From: Sporothrix humicola
Taxonomy: Eukaryota; Ascomycota; Sordariomycetes; Ophiostomatales; Ophiostomataceae
NCBI GenBank assembly: GCA_021396245.1
Contig: WNYE01000054.1
Location: 1 to 64,000, forward strand
DNA length: 64,000 nt
Direction: 5' to 3'
Shown here: one piece after another, positions 33,201 to 44,387 of the stretch
Layout: the number at the start of each line of letters is the position of its first letter
Position numbering within the stretch: position 1 is the stretch's first letter
Program-made: the position numbers and the translations under genes
The notes under the pieces: model-generated
Databases searched by the model: none
Told to the model about the DNA's origin: nothing
The model's input: the letters and a program-made list of their open reading frames with translations, nothing else

Positions 33201-33808
33201 TTGTTGTTCTGGTAGCCCGTACTTCCGCTAGCAATGGTTTGCTCCGGGCTGTACTGATGGCGAGTCCCTCCGCCGGAAATCGTTTGTCCCGAGTTGTACA
33301 AGTCAGAATCTCGAATCGAGGGTTCTAGGGCAGACAGCTCCTTGATGATGTCCTGGAGCGCTGAGACCTGGATCGCTAGGCTAAACACCTGGTGCTGGCC
33401 CAGGCTGGCAAGGTCCGCGAGGATATCCTGCATGAGAACCTCCACCTTGCTCCTCTTTCCCATCTTCAAAAGGACGGTGCGGTAGTTCTGAGCCACCTCC
33501 GTCCACGCCTTACCATGCCGCGGGTCATTATTGCTGCTGCCAGCGACCCGGTCAAAGATCTCATTGAGCGCTTCAATCTTTTGTCTGCAGCGGTCTGTGA
33601 TGGGCACAATGGCAGTCCCCACTGAGCCGCCCTGCGACTGTCTGAGGCTTTGGTGAGCCCTGTCCAGTGTGAGCTCAACAAGCTGAAGACTCTCACCGAC
33701 CCTGTTAAATGACTTGGGAAGACCCCTAATGTCTCGTATTGTTGTGTATGTCTTTGAGGTAGCTTGGACGAGTGCTATACTCGAAGCAATGATACTGAGG
33801 GGATCCAT
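30228..33808 (-). CDS. NLR1: SesA-like, sigma-like amyloid motif, NACHT and ankyrin-type repeats
   Basis: Predicted STAND/NLR receptor of fungal incompatibility or immunity type. Exons (minus) are 33808..33127 and 33022..30228. The 104-nt intron has donor GTAAGG and ends TTTCAG; the split Gly codon gives TMNF-G-TNTNEMSEK. The product is 1158 aa. Residues 1-165 are a helical SesA-like domain (MDPLSIIASSIALVQATSKT, then DIRGLPKSF). Residues 172-227 are an N/Q/G/S-rich segment with two pseudo-repeats (TIASGSTGYQNNNYG), like the sigma amyloid motif. The NACHT domain has Walker A DPGSGKS (293-297 core) and Walker B VCVLDALDEC (about 391-403). The C-terminal third holds degenerate ankyrin repeats (TPLLHACCLGCEDIGLQLIASGADVN). 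The alternative, a stand-alone SesA gene, would need the intron left in. Base composition is more AT-rich than neighbours. Confidence 0.88.
33127..33294 (-). other. Sigma-like prion/amyloid motif of NLR1
   Basis: Encodes residues 172-227. Key residues are spaced Gly and Asn/Gln: SGGGTRHQY, then SGSTGYQNNNYG, NNGPGRQ and YNAQTMNF. The same pattern occurs in NLR2. It sits at the end of the exon, directly before the phase-1 intron. Confidence 0.7.
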
Positions 33809-34896
33809 CGTGTTCGTGTTGTCAAACTTCAAAGGGAAAGAATATGGTATGACTGGCACTTTGAATTGTCGTGGTCACAAGTAATTAAAGTGATAGCTAC
33901 TCGTTCAAATAACACCGAGCAATAATATGAATAAAGAGGAAAAGGGGTAGGGAGAAAGACTCGACGGTATTCGAGACTGAGCATCCATGAAGCAGGTGAG
34001 GGGTGGCGGGGCGAACGACAGGGCTGAAAAGGAGAAAAAGAGCCTCATAGCTCACGTGCGCAGAAATGTTGTATGTTGCTACTTCATGGAGACAGAATGT
34101 GGTATCCAATGCGTCGCATGCCTAATGAGCTGAGGCACGCACTTCACAGAACTGCACAAGTTACGAAGCGGTGTGGATAAGATATCACATGGCTGCGAAT
34201 ATATTGGTACCAGACATTTTGCTTCCTGCGTCCTAGTTTCTATAAAAATGACTGTGTTGGGCTTTGCATATGGTGCAGGAGATAATTTTGTTTACTTGGT
34301 ACACAGTAAATGCTCATGTTTGCGTGAGGTTGAAATCAAAACAATATATACTCTCGTTGTACTCCCCCTGAAAAATAAATAAAATAAGAATAAAATAACA
34401 TTTCCATTGTATTAGTCTGTCATAAGTGTAGTCTTAATTCGCCGCCTCCATTGCCCAACAGTCTCTTTATTCTCGGTTTCTACAAAAGCACAAACTCAAC
34501 CGTACCATCTGTGCACTTGACAGCATCTGAGGCGCTGTCGTTGGCCACCGCCACGCCCAAAAGTAAACAAAATATCCTCTTGCAACTACATACTGATGGT
34601 TGCACACCTCCCCCGGCGTGTATATAGAGCTACATTAATAACATAGCCGGTAGACGCGAGGATGCAAGGCCTTCCCAGATTTCTTTCCCTGGTCAAGTAT
34701 CCACGACACGCGAGGCAGGCTGGCCAAATACCCCTTTACCTATTTTTGCTTGTCTGAGTTTTCCATCGTGAGACAGTCCTTAATTCAAATCACATGCGTG
34801 TGTTCGTGTGTTTCAACTATTTTTTACATTATACGAGACTTTGGACGTAATATACGCACAGGAGCAATGCCCAAATCACATTTGGCTCTTTTGTTT
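33809..34896. other. Intergenic, AT-rich flank of NLR1
   Basis: Holds the NLR1 promoter side and the 3' end of the Ayr1-like gene. No protein-like frame and no transposon remnant is recognised. Confidence 0.6.
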
Positions 34897-35810
34897 TCAA
34901 CCAACAACTGGTGGCTTTAGCTTGTCCAGGCCGACACCTTTGGACATTGGGGAGTCCTGGATATAAATGTTAGATGGCAAATCAAATGAAATGATGAAAG
35001 TGCGCTAACAGGTGAACTCACCAACATCCCAGTCCAGCCAAAGGTACTGAGAAGCCACGCAACTGTTGAGTAGGCGGCACGCCAGAGAACCGGCTTTGGC
35101 GAGCCACGCAGAAGGTCGGATGCTACTTGACGTGCATATTTGTTGGTGGGAGTCCATTTGACGCCGTCTAGAAAGTCCTTCTTCTCGATGCGCTCCTTGA
35201 GTGGTGTGTAGAGACTGCCCTCGGGCAGGTGGCAGCGCTCGTCGGCGTTGTCAAAGAGATGTGATGTCACGGATCCCGTTATGATTGTGACGACACGCAC
35301 TCCCAGTGGAGCCAGCTCGATACGAAGAGTGTTGTTCAGACTGTTGATAGCCGCCTTGGAAGCATTGTAGATTGTATGGTAGGGCGGGTGGAGAATGGTG
35401 TTGACGGAGCCGATCATGGCGACAACACCTTTTGCGGCAATAAGCTGGGGGAGCAGTGCCTGCGTAACGGCAAAGACGCCAAAGATGTTGGTGTCTAGCA
35501 CGCGCTTGACATCGGCGAGATCGCAGTCGGCAAAGGGCATGACGTGGTTGACGCCGGCGTTGTTGATGAGAATATCTAGCTTGCCGCCAGAAGCAGCTTC
35601 GACCTTGGCAACAGCCACCTTGATCGATTCGGGCGACGTGACGTCCATTTCGAGCGTCGTGATGCCGAGAGCCTCGAGCTCCGTCGTTTTGGCTGCGCTG
35701 CGCGATGTTGCAAACACCTTGAGACCACGGCTGTGAAACTCGCGCGCCAGGGCGTCGCCAATGCCGCCGAGGCTGCAGCCCGTGATGAGAACCGACTTTT
35801 GGGCCACCAT
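34897..35810 (-). CDS. Short-chain dehydrogenase, Ayr1-like (1-acyl-dihydroxyacetone-phosphate reductase)
   Basis: Predicted NADPH-dependent reductase of lipid droplets or ER, forming 1-acyl-glycerol-3-phosphate. Exons (minus) are 35810..35022 and 34956..34897. The 65-nt intron has donor GTGAGT and a TCTAACAT branch, and ends ATCCAG. Splicing replaces a read-through tail by DSPMSKGVGLDKL...VVG and a stop. The product is 282 aa. Motifs: ITGCSLGGIGDALA for dinucleotide binding, NNAG, catalytic Ser in MIGSVNT, and YNASKAA (Tyr/Lys). LPEGSLYTPL and the C-terminal hydrophobic TVAWLLSTFGW suit the Ayr1 group. It shares a 631-bp promoter region with the divergent mevalonate decarboxylase gene. Confidence 0.87.
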
Positions 35811-36441
35811 GTTGAGATAGGGGCGATGAATAAATGAGGTGCTACGGTGTATGTTTTGTTTGAGGAGAGGTTAATTTACAGTTTTTCTACAGCCTCGGTC
35901 CGCATCGAGCCTGCTTTGTTTCGTTTGTTTCCCCGTCCTGCGTATGAAACCGTGCTCCAACGGCCGTTCGTCGTTACAGGGGACGTTACCCCAGATTGCA
36001 GAGCCTTGTTGCCCATCTTTTAGCGGTACCTTCCCGCGCTCCTTCCTGCCAATGGCGGCTTTGGTGCGCCGTACTAAAACGGAAACAGCGACACGCCGTT
36101 CAAAAAAGGGGGCAACAATAACAATCGCTGGCCTGGACCCTGTCGCTCAATCGCTCTTGCTGCAAAAGCGGTTGGTACCCCGCGCTAGCCCAAGTCGAGG
36201 AAGGACCGACCGACCGATTGCGACGCTACGCCCAGCGAAATACACAATTTTACAGCCAAAGAAAGCTTTGGAGCTTAAACTTTGGGCCCCAAAAGCACAT
36301 GCCCCTTTTCGAACTTCTTGCGTCCATTCACACTTTTTGTTGACGATAGCATTGTCTTTGTGAACGACCGTCTGTCCACGATCCCGACGCCTACGAAGCC
36401 AATTCCTCCTCCCGACCCCTCATTCTACATATTCCGCAGCC
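35811..36441. promoter_or_regulatory. Divergent promoter region, ayr1-like / mvd1
   Basis: A 631-bp region between two head-to-head genes of lipid and isoprenoid metabolism. No specific sterol or GATA element is convincing. Confidence 0.5.
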
Positions 36442-37705
36442 ATGGCCGACACCAAGGTGTACCGTGCGACCACCACCGCACCGGTGAACATTGCCGTCGT
36501 CAAGTACGCAGCCTCACCGCTCTCTTCGAGCTGTTGTGGTTTACTCGACCTACGTTCGTCTGCTGACCATATCCTTTGTCCCTAGGTACTGGGGCAAGCG
36601 CGACCCCAAGCTCAACCTCCCCACCAACTCGTCGCTCTCCGTCACCCTCGCTCAGTCCGACCTCCGCACCCTGACCACGGCCACCTGCTCGGCCGCCTAC
36701 GAAGGCCAGAACGACAGCCTCCTCCTCAACGGCGAGCCCTCTGATGTCTCTGGTGCCCGCACCCAGGCCTGCTTCCGTGCCCTGCGTGAGCGCCGCTCTG
36801 CCCTCGAGGCCGCCGACTCCTCTCTGCCCAAGCTCGCCAGCCTGCCCCTGCGCATCGTCACAGAGAACAACTTCCCCACGGCCGCTGGCCTGGCCTCGTC
36901 GGCTGCCGGCTTCGCCGCCCTCGTCCGCGCCATTGCTGACCTCTACGAGCTGCCCGACACCCCCTCCCAGCTCAGTCTGATTGCTCGTCAGGGCTCCGGC
37001 TCGGCCTGCCGCAGCGTCTTTGGCGGCTACGTCGCCTGGCGCATGGGCGACAAGGAGGACGGCAGCGACTCGCTGGCCGAGCAGGTCGCCCCCGCCTCGG
37101 CCTGGCCCCAGATGCGCGCCATTGTGCTCGTCGTGTCGGCTGCCAAGAAGGGCGTCTCGTCGACGTCGGGCATGCAGCAGACGGTCGCCACGTCGGGCCT
37201 GTTCCAGGAGCGCATCCGCAAGGTCGTCCCCGACAACATGGCCAAGATGGAGGCCGCCATTGCTGCCCAGGACTTTGCCGCGTTTGCCGAGGTCACCATG
37301 CGCGACTCCAACTCGTTCCACGCCACCTGCGCCGACACCTACCCGCCCATCTACTACATGAACGACGTCTCGCGCGCCGCCGTGCGCGCCGTCGAGGCCA
37401 TCAACGCCAAGGCCGGCCGCACCGTCGCCGCCTACACCTTTGACGCCGGCCCGAATGCTGTCGTCTACTACCTCGAACAGGACGCCGATGTCGTCCTGGG
37501 CACCTTCGCCAACATTCTCGGCACAGTCGACGGCTTTAAGGGCGGTGCTGCACCGAGCACAGCGTCGGCGGCTGAGCTGGACGCCACGGTCGCGTCGACG
37601 CTCAAGACGGGTGTCAGCCGGGTCATCTCGACGGGTGTTGGCGAGGGCCCGATCAAGTCGGAGGAGCACCTGGTCGGCGAGGACGGCGAGCCCGTGAAGC
37701 GGTAA
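36442..37705 (+). CDS. mvd1: Diphosphomevalonate decarboxylase
   Basis: Catalyses ATP-dependent decarboxylation of mevalonate diphosphate to isopentenyl diphosphate. Exons are 36442..36503 and 36586..37705. The 82-nt intron has donor GTACGC and a GCTGAC branch, and ends CCCTAG. The splice gives NIAVV-K-YWGKRDPKLNLP, the invariant N-terminal motif of the family. The 393-aa product has the GHMP ATP-binding block PTAAGLASSAAGFAAL, the substrate residues in GSGSACRS, a DAGPNAV block near the end, and the usual family length. The C-terminus has a short non-conserved extension. Confidence 0.96.
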
Positions 37706-38802
37706 GGGAGGGTGGTCGGAGTCGTAGGCCAGAGGGAGGATGAAGTTTGACTACATTTAACCAGCGTTTTTGCCATATCTGTGTTTTGTCAAAATGAAAA
37801 TAAAATAGCATGAAACAACCTACTCACTGAACCTTGTGTGACATATGTCAAGTATTCTAAGCGTGTTTGTTTGCCTATTTGTCACGCGTATTAAGGACTT
37901 TGACGGCATCGGCCTATTCACAAAGCAGTCGAAACTCAAGCTGTGATTCTTCGTTCTCGATGATGTGTTCAAAGTTGTTGCACAGCGGTCATTTCCACCT
38001 GGAAGAATCACATTCCAGCTATGTAGCCTTCTGGAATAAAATATGGGTCGCGTTTGCTAATGACGAGGTTGTGTTGCAGAGCGTCTCAGTCTCACAGTGG
38101 CGAATACGAAGCAGAACTGGCGGCTGCGTTATGTCTGTCTGTGCTCTAGGCTGCTCTCCCGCTGGTGTGGTTACAGGGAGTTTAAAGTGCTGTGTCCAAC
38201 TTTTCCCCATAAATTAGTATCCCCGCGTCACGTGAACGCGCTTTCCTCAGGTACCTTTCCGTGCTTTTCGCCGATTGTGCCGCTTGGCCAGAACGCCAGT
38301 GTCAACTCGACGCGTAGTTTCGATTCGGGAAGGCAGTCACGACCGACGTCCATTTTCACATCCCTCTTTCCTTATTCAGCGTTTGGCCGAAGGACATCAA
38401 CGTCGCGCTGTCCTTTTTGACCCTTTTCGACGAAAATTTCTTCGCCCGCTCTTGTTTTGCATCCGGCATCTTGCAATTTAGCTGCCACTCCTGCATTGTC
38501 CGCCCATCCCCACGGGCTCTGCCTCTTTTTGCCTGGCCGTCTCATCCGCCCCTTTTCATTCATTAACCCATTTCATCATTCATCAGGGGCCCGAGCCTCT
38601 GCGCATCATCACTATTATCGATATTTCATCGCCATTGATACCCATCATTTATTTCTTATCGGCGCACAATCCCTGCTTTTGACCGGTCTTCATTTGCTTA
38701 ATTCCTTTTCTGCCCCAATCCCCGGTGGTTTCCCCAGTTTCCTATGTTAGGCTCGTCATCGCTTCCTTCTACATGTCATAGCTCCGGGCCGATACCGCCA
38801 AC
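37706..38802. other. Intergenic, pyrimidine-rich leader of the RUS1-family gene
   Basis: From about 38330 to 38760 the plus strand is rich in C and T with TTTCC/CATC runs, a common fungal promoter/leader composition. No gene is seen. Confidence 0.6.
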
Positions 38803-40204
38803 ATGAATTCGGCCGCCTACGACATTGACCAAGCGGGCAACGTGCTCTGCACGTACACCAAGGTCCCCGGCGACGAGCAGATTAAGACTGTACGTCTCAG
38901 GCCCGATCTTTTTCTTTCATGTGTGATCCTGCCATGCTAACTGTCCACAGGAAAAGACACATGTGCCGCTCGGCAAGGCTATATTTTATGCCTTTTTGCC
39001 CGCCGGCTACCCGCACACCGTGACGGACGACTACCTTGCGTACCAATTGTACGACTCGCTGCAGGCGTTCTCGTCGTCCATCGCGTCGCTGCTGGCGAAC
39101 CGGGCGGTGCTCGAGGGCCTTGGCGTCGGTAACGCGTCCCAGTCGCCCACAGGAGCGCTCGTGCTCAAGATCATCCAGGATACGTTCTCGCGCATGGCTA
39201 CGATCCTGTTTGCGCACCGCATGGGCCAGGCTATCGAGCCTGAGTGCAAGACGTACCGCTTTATGGCGGACCTGTTCAACGACAGCGCGCTGCTGCTCGA
39301 CCTGCTGACGCCTGTGCTGCCCTTCTTCCCCAAAGTCTGCGTCATGGTCGTGTCCAGCATCCTGCGGTCGTTGTGCGGTATTGCCGCCAACGCGAGCAAG
39401 GCGAGTCTGTCGGCGCACTTTGCCAAGAACGGCAACCTCGCGGAGCTCAACGCCAAGGAGGCCTCGCAAGAGACGGTGATTAGTCTTCTGGGTATGCTGG
39501 CGGGCTATGCCGTGGTGCACATGGTGCAGGACCGCAAGATGGTCCTGTACTGGATGGTGACGCTCATCCTAGTGCACCTCTACATGAACTACCAGGGCGT
39601 GCGCTGCGTCAAGATGCTGACGCTCAACCGGCAGCGGGCCACGATTGTGTTCAGCGAGTACCTGGAGTCGGGGAAGATCCTGACGCCGACTGAAGTCGCT
39701 AAGAAGGAAAGCATTCTGCGCAACGTCAACGGCAACATGTACAGTAAGAATGGCGGACACTACGGCACGTGCGAGCTGGGCAGCTATGGCGACGTGATGA
39801 CGCCCCGGACGTATGGCTACACGCCGTACAAGTTCACGACGGACGCGTACTTCATGGGCGTGTGGAGCTACCGGTCCAAATTCTTCATCCGGATCGCGAT
39901 GCGGGAGAACACGCACCCGAGCATCGGCCCGCTGATGGCGTGGTTCGACGCAGTGGCACACGCTTACCATTTTGGCTCGGCCCTGAAGAACGGCCTCGGC
40001 AGCCACTATGAGAACGAAGGCCCCCACGGTTATGTGTCGGAGGAGGTCAAGGAGGGTGTGCTGCAGGCGCTGCGCAATGTCGGGTGGGATCTGGAGGACG
40101 GCCAGCTCGAGACACGGAGCCCTATCCGGGTACGGACTCAGAGCGATGCCAAGCGGACCCCGGAGCGCGTCCAGGGAACGGCTCCGCCCGCCAAAGCTGA
40201 TTAG
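38803..40204 (+). CDS. RUS1-family (DUF647) membrane protein
   Basis: Exons are 38803..38889 and 38951..40204. The 61-nt intron has donor GTACGT and a TGCTAACTG branch, and ends CACAG, joining EQIKT to EKTHVPLGKAIFYAFLP. The product is 446 aa. The core matches the root-UV-B-sensitive family: FLPAGYPHTVTDDYLAYQLYD, then RMGQAIEPECKTYRFMADLF, NDSALLLDLLTP, and a Gly/Ala-rich hydrophobic region that probably spans membranes (LGMLAGYAVVHMV, then WMVTLILVHLYMNY). Plant members affect vitamin B6-linked UV responses. The fungal role is unknown. The C-terminal 40 residues are basic, polar and poorly conserved. Confidence 0.87.
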
Positions 40205-40614
40205 ACGGTCGGCCCCGATGTCTACGGTCAGTCTGTCGGATATGACAGTACTCACGACCGCAAAAGTGTTTGCAGCCTTGCGTCGTTCACTTCTTGCTTG
40301 TCTTACTTTCTTCTTTTTTTTCCATTATTCTTTGTCATGATATGAGATTTCCTTTCTTGTACTATATACAGATGTTTCTGCGCGCGAAAGCCAGCGTACG
40401 AACTGTCTGTTGTCGATGCGCAAAAACACGCGAGCGGCGGCCATTGAAACGCCAGAGTCGCCTAATTTTATTTCTACAATCCAATACCCAATGCAATAAA
40501 GCCAATATGGCTAACCAACGCAATAAAAGCAACAAATAAACACAATATGAAAAAGCATTATCATCCGTCATCCCAGTATTCGTGACCGTATAATCTCTTG
40601 TCCTTAACATTCCC
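40205..40614. other. Convergent intergenic region
   Basis: 3' regions of the RUS1-family and heme lyase genes. A T run lies near 40312. Nothing else is evident. Confidence 0.6.
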
Positions 40615-41535
40615 CTACTGTAGGCCAATGCCACGCAGAGCACGCATCTTGATGCCCTCCCAGCTGTTGAGCTTGGGCCGCACGTCAAGATAAAAACTAA
40701 GAGGCGCACCACCCGCAGAACCGCCCGCGCCCGGCCGGCCAGAGTAAAAGTCGATCACGTACTCGACCTGAGTGCCGCAGCGGTCGACGATCCAGTCGTG
40801 CCGGTCAAAGGGCGCAGTGTAGCCGAGCAGTGTGTTGATGCGGGCCTTGGGCGACATGTTTGTGCTCAGGCCAGCAAACGAGTGCAGCCGCGGGCCGCCG
40901 CACTGCCCCGGCCCCGTGCCCGTGTACGGCGCCTCCCACTCCAGGATCTCCTTCCAGGCACGTTCGTTGACGGCATTGTGAATGGGCACGACGACGCGCA
41001 TGTCGGCGGCGCGGGCGTTGTCGTTGCCCTTGCGCTTCATGGCGTCGAAGAACATCTTTTCCGAGGGGTAGACCCAATTGCCCGAGACGGGGTCGGCGCC
41101 GGTCTCGACTTCATGGTTGACGGGGCGGACGGGTGTGGAGTAAGAAGGAGAGCCGGTCTTGTCTTCATCGGCGGAGGTGACGGTGCGAGGGATAGAGGAG
41201 ACTTCGCGATCGGTGCCGAGGCCGTTGACGACGGGATGGCCGGCAGGGAGAGATTGTGATGAGGAGGCGTGAGATGTCTGAGAAGGAGAAGCTGTAGAAG
41301 CGGGGGGCGGTGATGATGATGCCCAAAGGCTCGGCCAGCCTCCAAAGAAACCAGACTTGGGCTGTGCGGATTGTGTCGAGGCAGTCGGTTGTGGATTTGG
41401 TGAGGATTGAGTCTGCTGTGTTTGCTGCGACTGAGCCTGCTGCGCTTGTTGCGCCCGCGCCTGCTCGAGCCAGGCTTCTCTCGTCTTGTGGTCGACAGGG
41501 CACTCGGCCGCCGAGCCAGAGTTTCCGGGAGACAT
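40615..41535 (-). CDS. cyt2: Cytochrome c1 heme lyase (holocytochrome-c synthase family)
   Basis: Attaches heme covalently to apocytochrome c1 (or c) in the mitochondrial intermembrane space. The product is 306 aa without introns. There is a single N-terminal heme-regulatory-like CPV motif in AAECPVDHKTREAWLEQ; yeast Cyt2 has one such motif followed by a similar charged helix, while Cyc3 has two, so Cyt2 is preferred. A Gln/Ser/Pro-rich linker of about 90 residues follows. The conserved core has WVYPSEKMFFDAM, VVPIHNAVNERAW (family His), ILEWE, ARINTLLGYTAPFDRHDWIVDRCG and a final FYLDVRPKL block. A CCAAT box lies about 215 bp upstream. Confidence 0.88.
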   Translation of the reverse strand: MSPGNSGSAAECPVDHKTREAWLEQARAQQAQQAQSQQTQQTQSSPNPQPTASTQSAQPKSGFFGGWPSLWASSSPPPASTASPSQTSHASSSQSLPAGHPVVNGLGTDREVSSIPRTVTSADEDKTGSPSYSTPVRPVNHEVETGADPVSGNWVYPSEKMFFDAMKRKGNDNARAADMRVVVPIHNAVNERAWKEILEWEAPYTGTGPGQCGGPRLHSFAGLSTNMSPKARINTLLGYTAPFDRHDWIVDRCGTQVEYVIDFYSGRPGAGGSAGGAPLSFYLDVRPKLNSWEGIKMRALRGIGLQ

Positions 41536-42025
41536 AGTGAGTTGTGAGTCGGGAGGATGTGTGGTTGTTTGCGCTTTTCGTCAATTTCTAAGTCGAGCGT
41601 TGACAAATGTCGTCAGCGAACTTTTTTTGACAGGATTTTAGAACGCTGGGCTGGCGCCGGGCGGGGCGTGCGGCGGGCAAACCCGGTCTTTTGCAGTGGG
41701 CGGGGACCGCTGAATTGTAGTAAAGAAAATCATTTAATAAGCGCCTGTGATTGGCTGCCCATCACCTATCAAATATCACCACCAAAAGTGACGATTCACA
41801 ACTTCGGCTGCAACATGCCACAATGTGATGCCTCGTGCTCATAAAATCTTTTCTGAGTCTAGTTATATGAAATACATGTCTTCATTTTCAGTTGTAAGGT
41901 TGTCACGACCTATACTTTGTCCCAGCGTTTTAAATCCTGTCTACATTTTGTCCCTTTTCCCTTTGCCTTTCCCATATTTTCCCAAATCGTCACTCATCGT
42001 CACGTCGCTTTTTTTTTGGACAAGT
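41536..42025. other. Intergenic between heme lyase and argininosuccinate lyase
   Basis: Holds the heme lyase promoter with a CCAAT box and the argininosuccinate lyase 3' end. No further gene. Confidence 0.6.
41750..41756 (-). promoter_or_regulatory. CCAAT box (AGCCAAT) upstream of heme lyase
   Basis: ATTGGCT on the plus strand, AGCCAAT in the gene's orientation, about 215 bp before the ATG. CCAAT-binding HAP complexes regulate respiratory and heme genes in fungi. Position and context support it, but the pentamer is short. Confidence 0.4.
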
Positions 42026-43423
42026 CTACTCCAGCATGGCCTTGAGCACGGCGACCTGCTCGAGGACGCTGGCCTTGCTAGTACCGCCCTTGGCCGAGCG
42101 CATCTCGACGCTCTTGTCGTAGTTGAAGACCTCGGCAATGTCCTTTTCGAAGCGAGCGTCGACGCTCTGCAGCTGCTCAAATGTGAGCTCGTTCATGGGG
42201 GTGCCCGTCTTTTCGGAGAGGGCAACGCACTCGCCCGAGATGTGGTGCGTCTCGCGGAACGGCACGCCCTTGCGCACGAGGTAGTCGGCCAGGTCGGTGG
42301 CGAGCATGAAAGGGTCGAGGGCGGCGCGCATCTTGTCGGGCTGCGTGGCCAGTGTGGCGAGCACGCCCTCGGCGATCTGGATGCTGTCAGCGACGGTCTT
42401 GACGTGGTCGAGCATGGGCTCGACGGACTCCTGGAGGTCCTTGTTGTAGGTGCTGGGCAGGCCCTTGAGCGTCATCATGAAGCCGGCCATGTGGCCAAAC
42501 GCACGGCCGGCCTTGCCGCGCAGCAGCTCCAGGGAATCGGGGTTCTTCTTCTGGGGCATCAGCGACGAGCCCGTCGAGTAGGCGTCGGCGAGGCGCACAA
42601 AGCCAAACTCGGCGGTCGAGTAGATGATCAGGTCCTCGGCCCAGCGCGAGATGTGCTGCATCAGCGTGGCGCCCCACTGCAGCGTCTCAGCCACAAAGTC
42701 GCGGTCGGCAACGCCGCCCATGGAGTTCCACAGCAGCTCGTCAAAGCCCAGCTCGGCGGCCATGGCGGCACGGTCAATGCCAAAGGGGTTGCCAGCCAGG
42801 GCACCGCAGCCGAGCGGCGACCGGTTGACGCGCTTGATGACCTCGCGCAGGCGTTCCAGGTCCGAGGCAAAAGCCAGGCCGTACGACAGCATCCAGTGGC
42901 TCCAGCGGATCGGCTGGGCGCGCTGCAGGTGCGTGTAGCCCGGCATCAGCAGGTCCACCTCGGTCGCCGCGCGCTGGGCCGTCACCTGCAGGAACGACAC
43001 CAAGAATTTCTCGATCTTGCGCAGCTCGTCGCGCAGCCACATGCGCATGTCCGTCGCAATCTGCTCGTTGCGCGACCGGCCCGTGTGCAGCTTGCCGGCG
43101 ACGTCCTTGCCAATCAGCTCGCCGAGGCGGCGCTCGTTGGCCGTGTGGATGTCCTCGTCGACGCCCGGCACAATCTTGAACGTGCCCGCGACCCACTCGG
43201 CCTCGACGGCCTGCAGGCCCGCCTCGATCTTGTCAAACTCCTCCTTGGTGAGGATGCCGGCGTTGAAGTTGGCGCGCGCAAAGGCGATGCTGCCCAGGAT
43301 GTCCTGCTTGTGCAGCACCTGGTCAAAGTAGATGCTCTCGTTGTAGGCGACCATGAGGGGGTCGAGGCCGCCGGTGAAGCGGCCGCCCCAGAGCATGTTG
43401 GCCTGTTTTTGTTGGGCTGCCAT
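42026..43423 (-). CDS. arg4: Argininosuccinate lyase
   Basis: Cleaves argininosuccinate to arginine and fumarate, the last step of arginine synthesis. The 465-aa intronless product starts MAAQQKQANMLWGGRFTGG, matching the family N-terminus. Motifs: VDEDIHTANERRL, HTGRSRNEQIATD, PGYTHLQRAQP, and the fumarase/ASL signature GSSLMPQKKNPD with the catalytic Ser loop. The ATG at 43423 is chosen because the frame upstream only continues through a non-ATG start with a non-conserved 59-residue leader. Length is typical for the family. Its promoter faces that of the EthD-domain gene. Confidence 0.96.
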   Translation of the reverse strand: MAAQQKQANMLWGGRFTGGLDPLMVAYNESIYFDQVLHKQDILGSIAFARANFNAGILTKEEFDKIEAGLQAVEAEWVAGTFKIVPGVDEDIHTANERRLGELIGKDVAGKLHTGRSRNEQIATDMRMWLRDELRKIEKFLVSFLQVTAQRAATEVDLLMPGYTHLQRAQPIRWSHWMLSYGLAFASDLERLREVIKRVNRSPLGCGALAGNPFGIDRAAMAAELGFDELLWNSMGGVADRDFVAETLQWGATLMQHISRWAEDLIIYSTAEFGFVRLADAYSTGSSLMPQKKNPDSLELLRGKAGRAFGHMAGFMMTLKGLPSTYNKDLQESVEPMLDHVKTVADSIQIAEGVLATLATQPDKMRAALDPFMLATDLADYLVRKGVPFRETHHISGECVALSEKTGTPMNELTFEQLQSVDARFEKDIAEVFNYDKSVEMRSAKGGTSKASVLEQVAVLKAMLE

Positions 43424-44387
43424 GGTGACGATGTGAAGTCGGTGAGAAATCGGTGAAGGGAGGAAGGTCGAGATAAGGCCAATTGGCTCGAGGACGGGCG
43501 TAAAAAGGTCGTGGAAAGCGAATTGAGTATCGAGAGTTTTCTCAGAAAAGTCAACTGGGCCGAATTGAGTCGAATTGGGTATCGTGAGGGAATATACCAA
43601 AGTGGGTTTACAAGAAAAGCGTCGTGGGGAAAAAGTCGGAAGCCAGCCTCGTTGCTCTGGTCAGTAAAAAATTTTGGGGCAGGGGGGGAGCTATCGATAA
43701 GCGCTACTCTCATTGGCAGGGGAGCTCCAGACTGGGGCGCCAGGTCTCCACAGTGACATGCCGACTTACACCTCGACCGACATCGCATCGCGAGGCAAAA
43801 TGACGACAATACGACGCAGACCGAAAACAGCCTTTGTGTAATTTTTTGCAAATATTTTTATGCATTGAAGGGAATTATTTCAGCTTGAAAATAGTCTTCT
43901 TGCGTGTTTTCAGGCGGTCCTAGTGTAATTGTGTAGTCTGCAATTAAACTGTAAATATTTCTGGATTATTTCAAATTATTTCATTACATTATTTGCAGAA
44001 AATTTTGGAATCATGCCTCTTACAAAAACCTGATTATGATAACAAGGGGATTGCCCCCAAGAATAAAGAAAGCAGTTCAAAGAGCAACCTCTCGATTCAT
44101 TCGCCGTCTTAAGGCTGAGATCCCAAGTCAGCTAGCGAGCATCATCTCCGCACGAAGCGAACGGAAATGCATAACCATGAGGAGTCGACTCTCCAACTTG
44201 GCGCGACTTTGTGGCGCGACACTCGGTGACATTCCCCGGATTTCGAGAGACGATGAATATTCCAGCGTATGAACAATATCCGGGGAAGAAATATAAGACA
44301 GTCTTGCGTCTTTCTGTAATTTGGTAGTTGACTCTGTCTCATCACCATACATCACGATCGTAACGCATCATCATCACCTATAACAAA
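43424..44387. promoter_or_regulatory. Divergent promoter region, arg4 / EthD-domain gene
   Basis: 964 bp between divergent genes. The part from 43840 to 44040 is strongly AT-rich. A TGACTC half-site lies near 44331, close to the EthD gene. No perfect TGACTCA Gcn4/CPC1 site was found near arg4. Confidence 0.45.

Noticed and set aside
33110..33859. A stand-alone SesA gene separate from NLR1
   Set aside because: A canonical intron (GTAAGG...TTTCAG) joins it in frame to the NACHT exon at the same position as in NLR2. The separate form is kept only as a possible intron-retention product.
42000..42025. Readthrough of argininosuccinate lyase would add a PKKKRR nuclear-signal-like tail
   Set aside because: The Lys codons come from a 9-nt A homopolymer and the extension is only 11 codons. 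Chance is the simplest explanation.
41825..43456. A 543-codon open frame antisense to argininosuccinate lyase
   Set aside because: Shadow of a strongly GC3-biased gene. The residue pattern is Leu/Gly/Val/His-rich without a motif.
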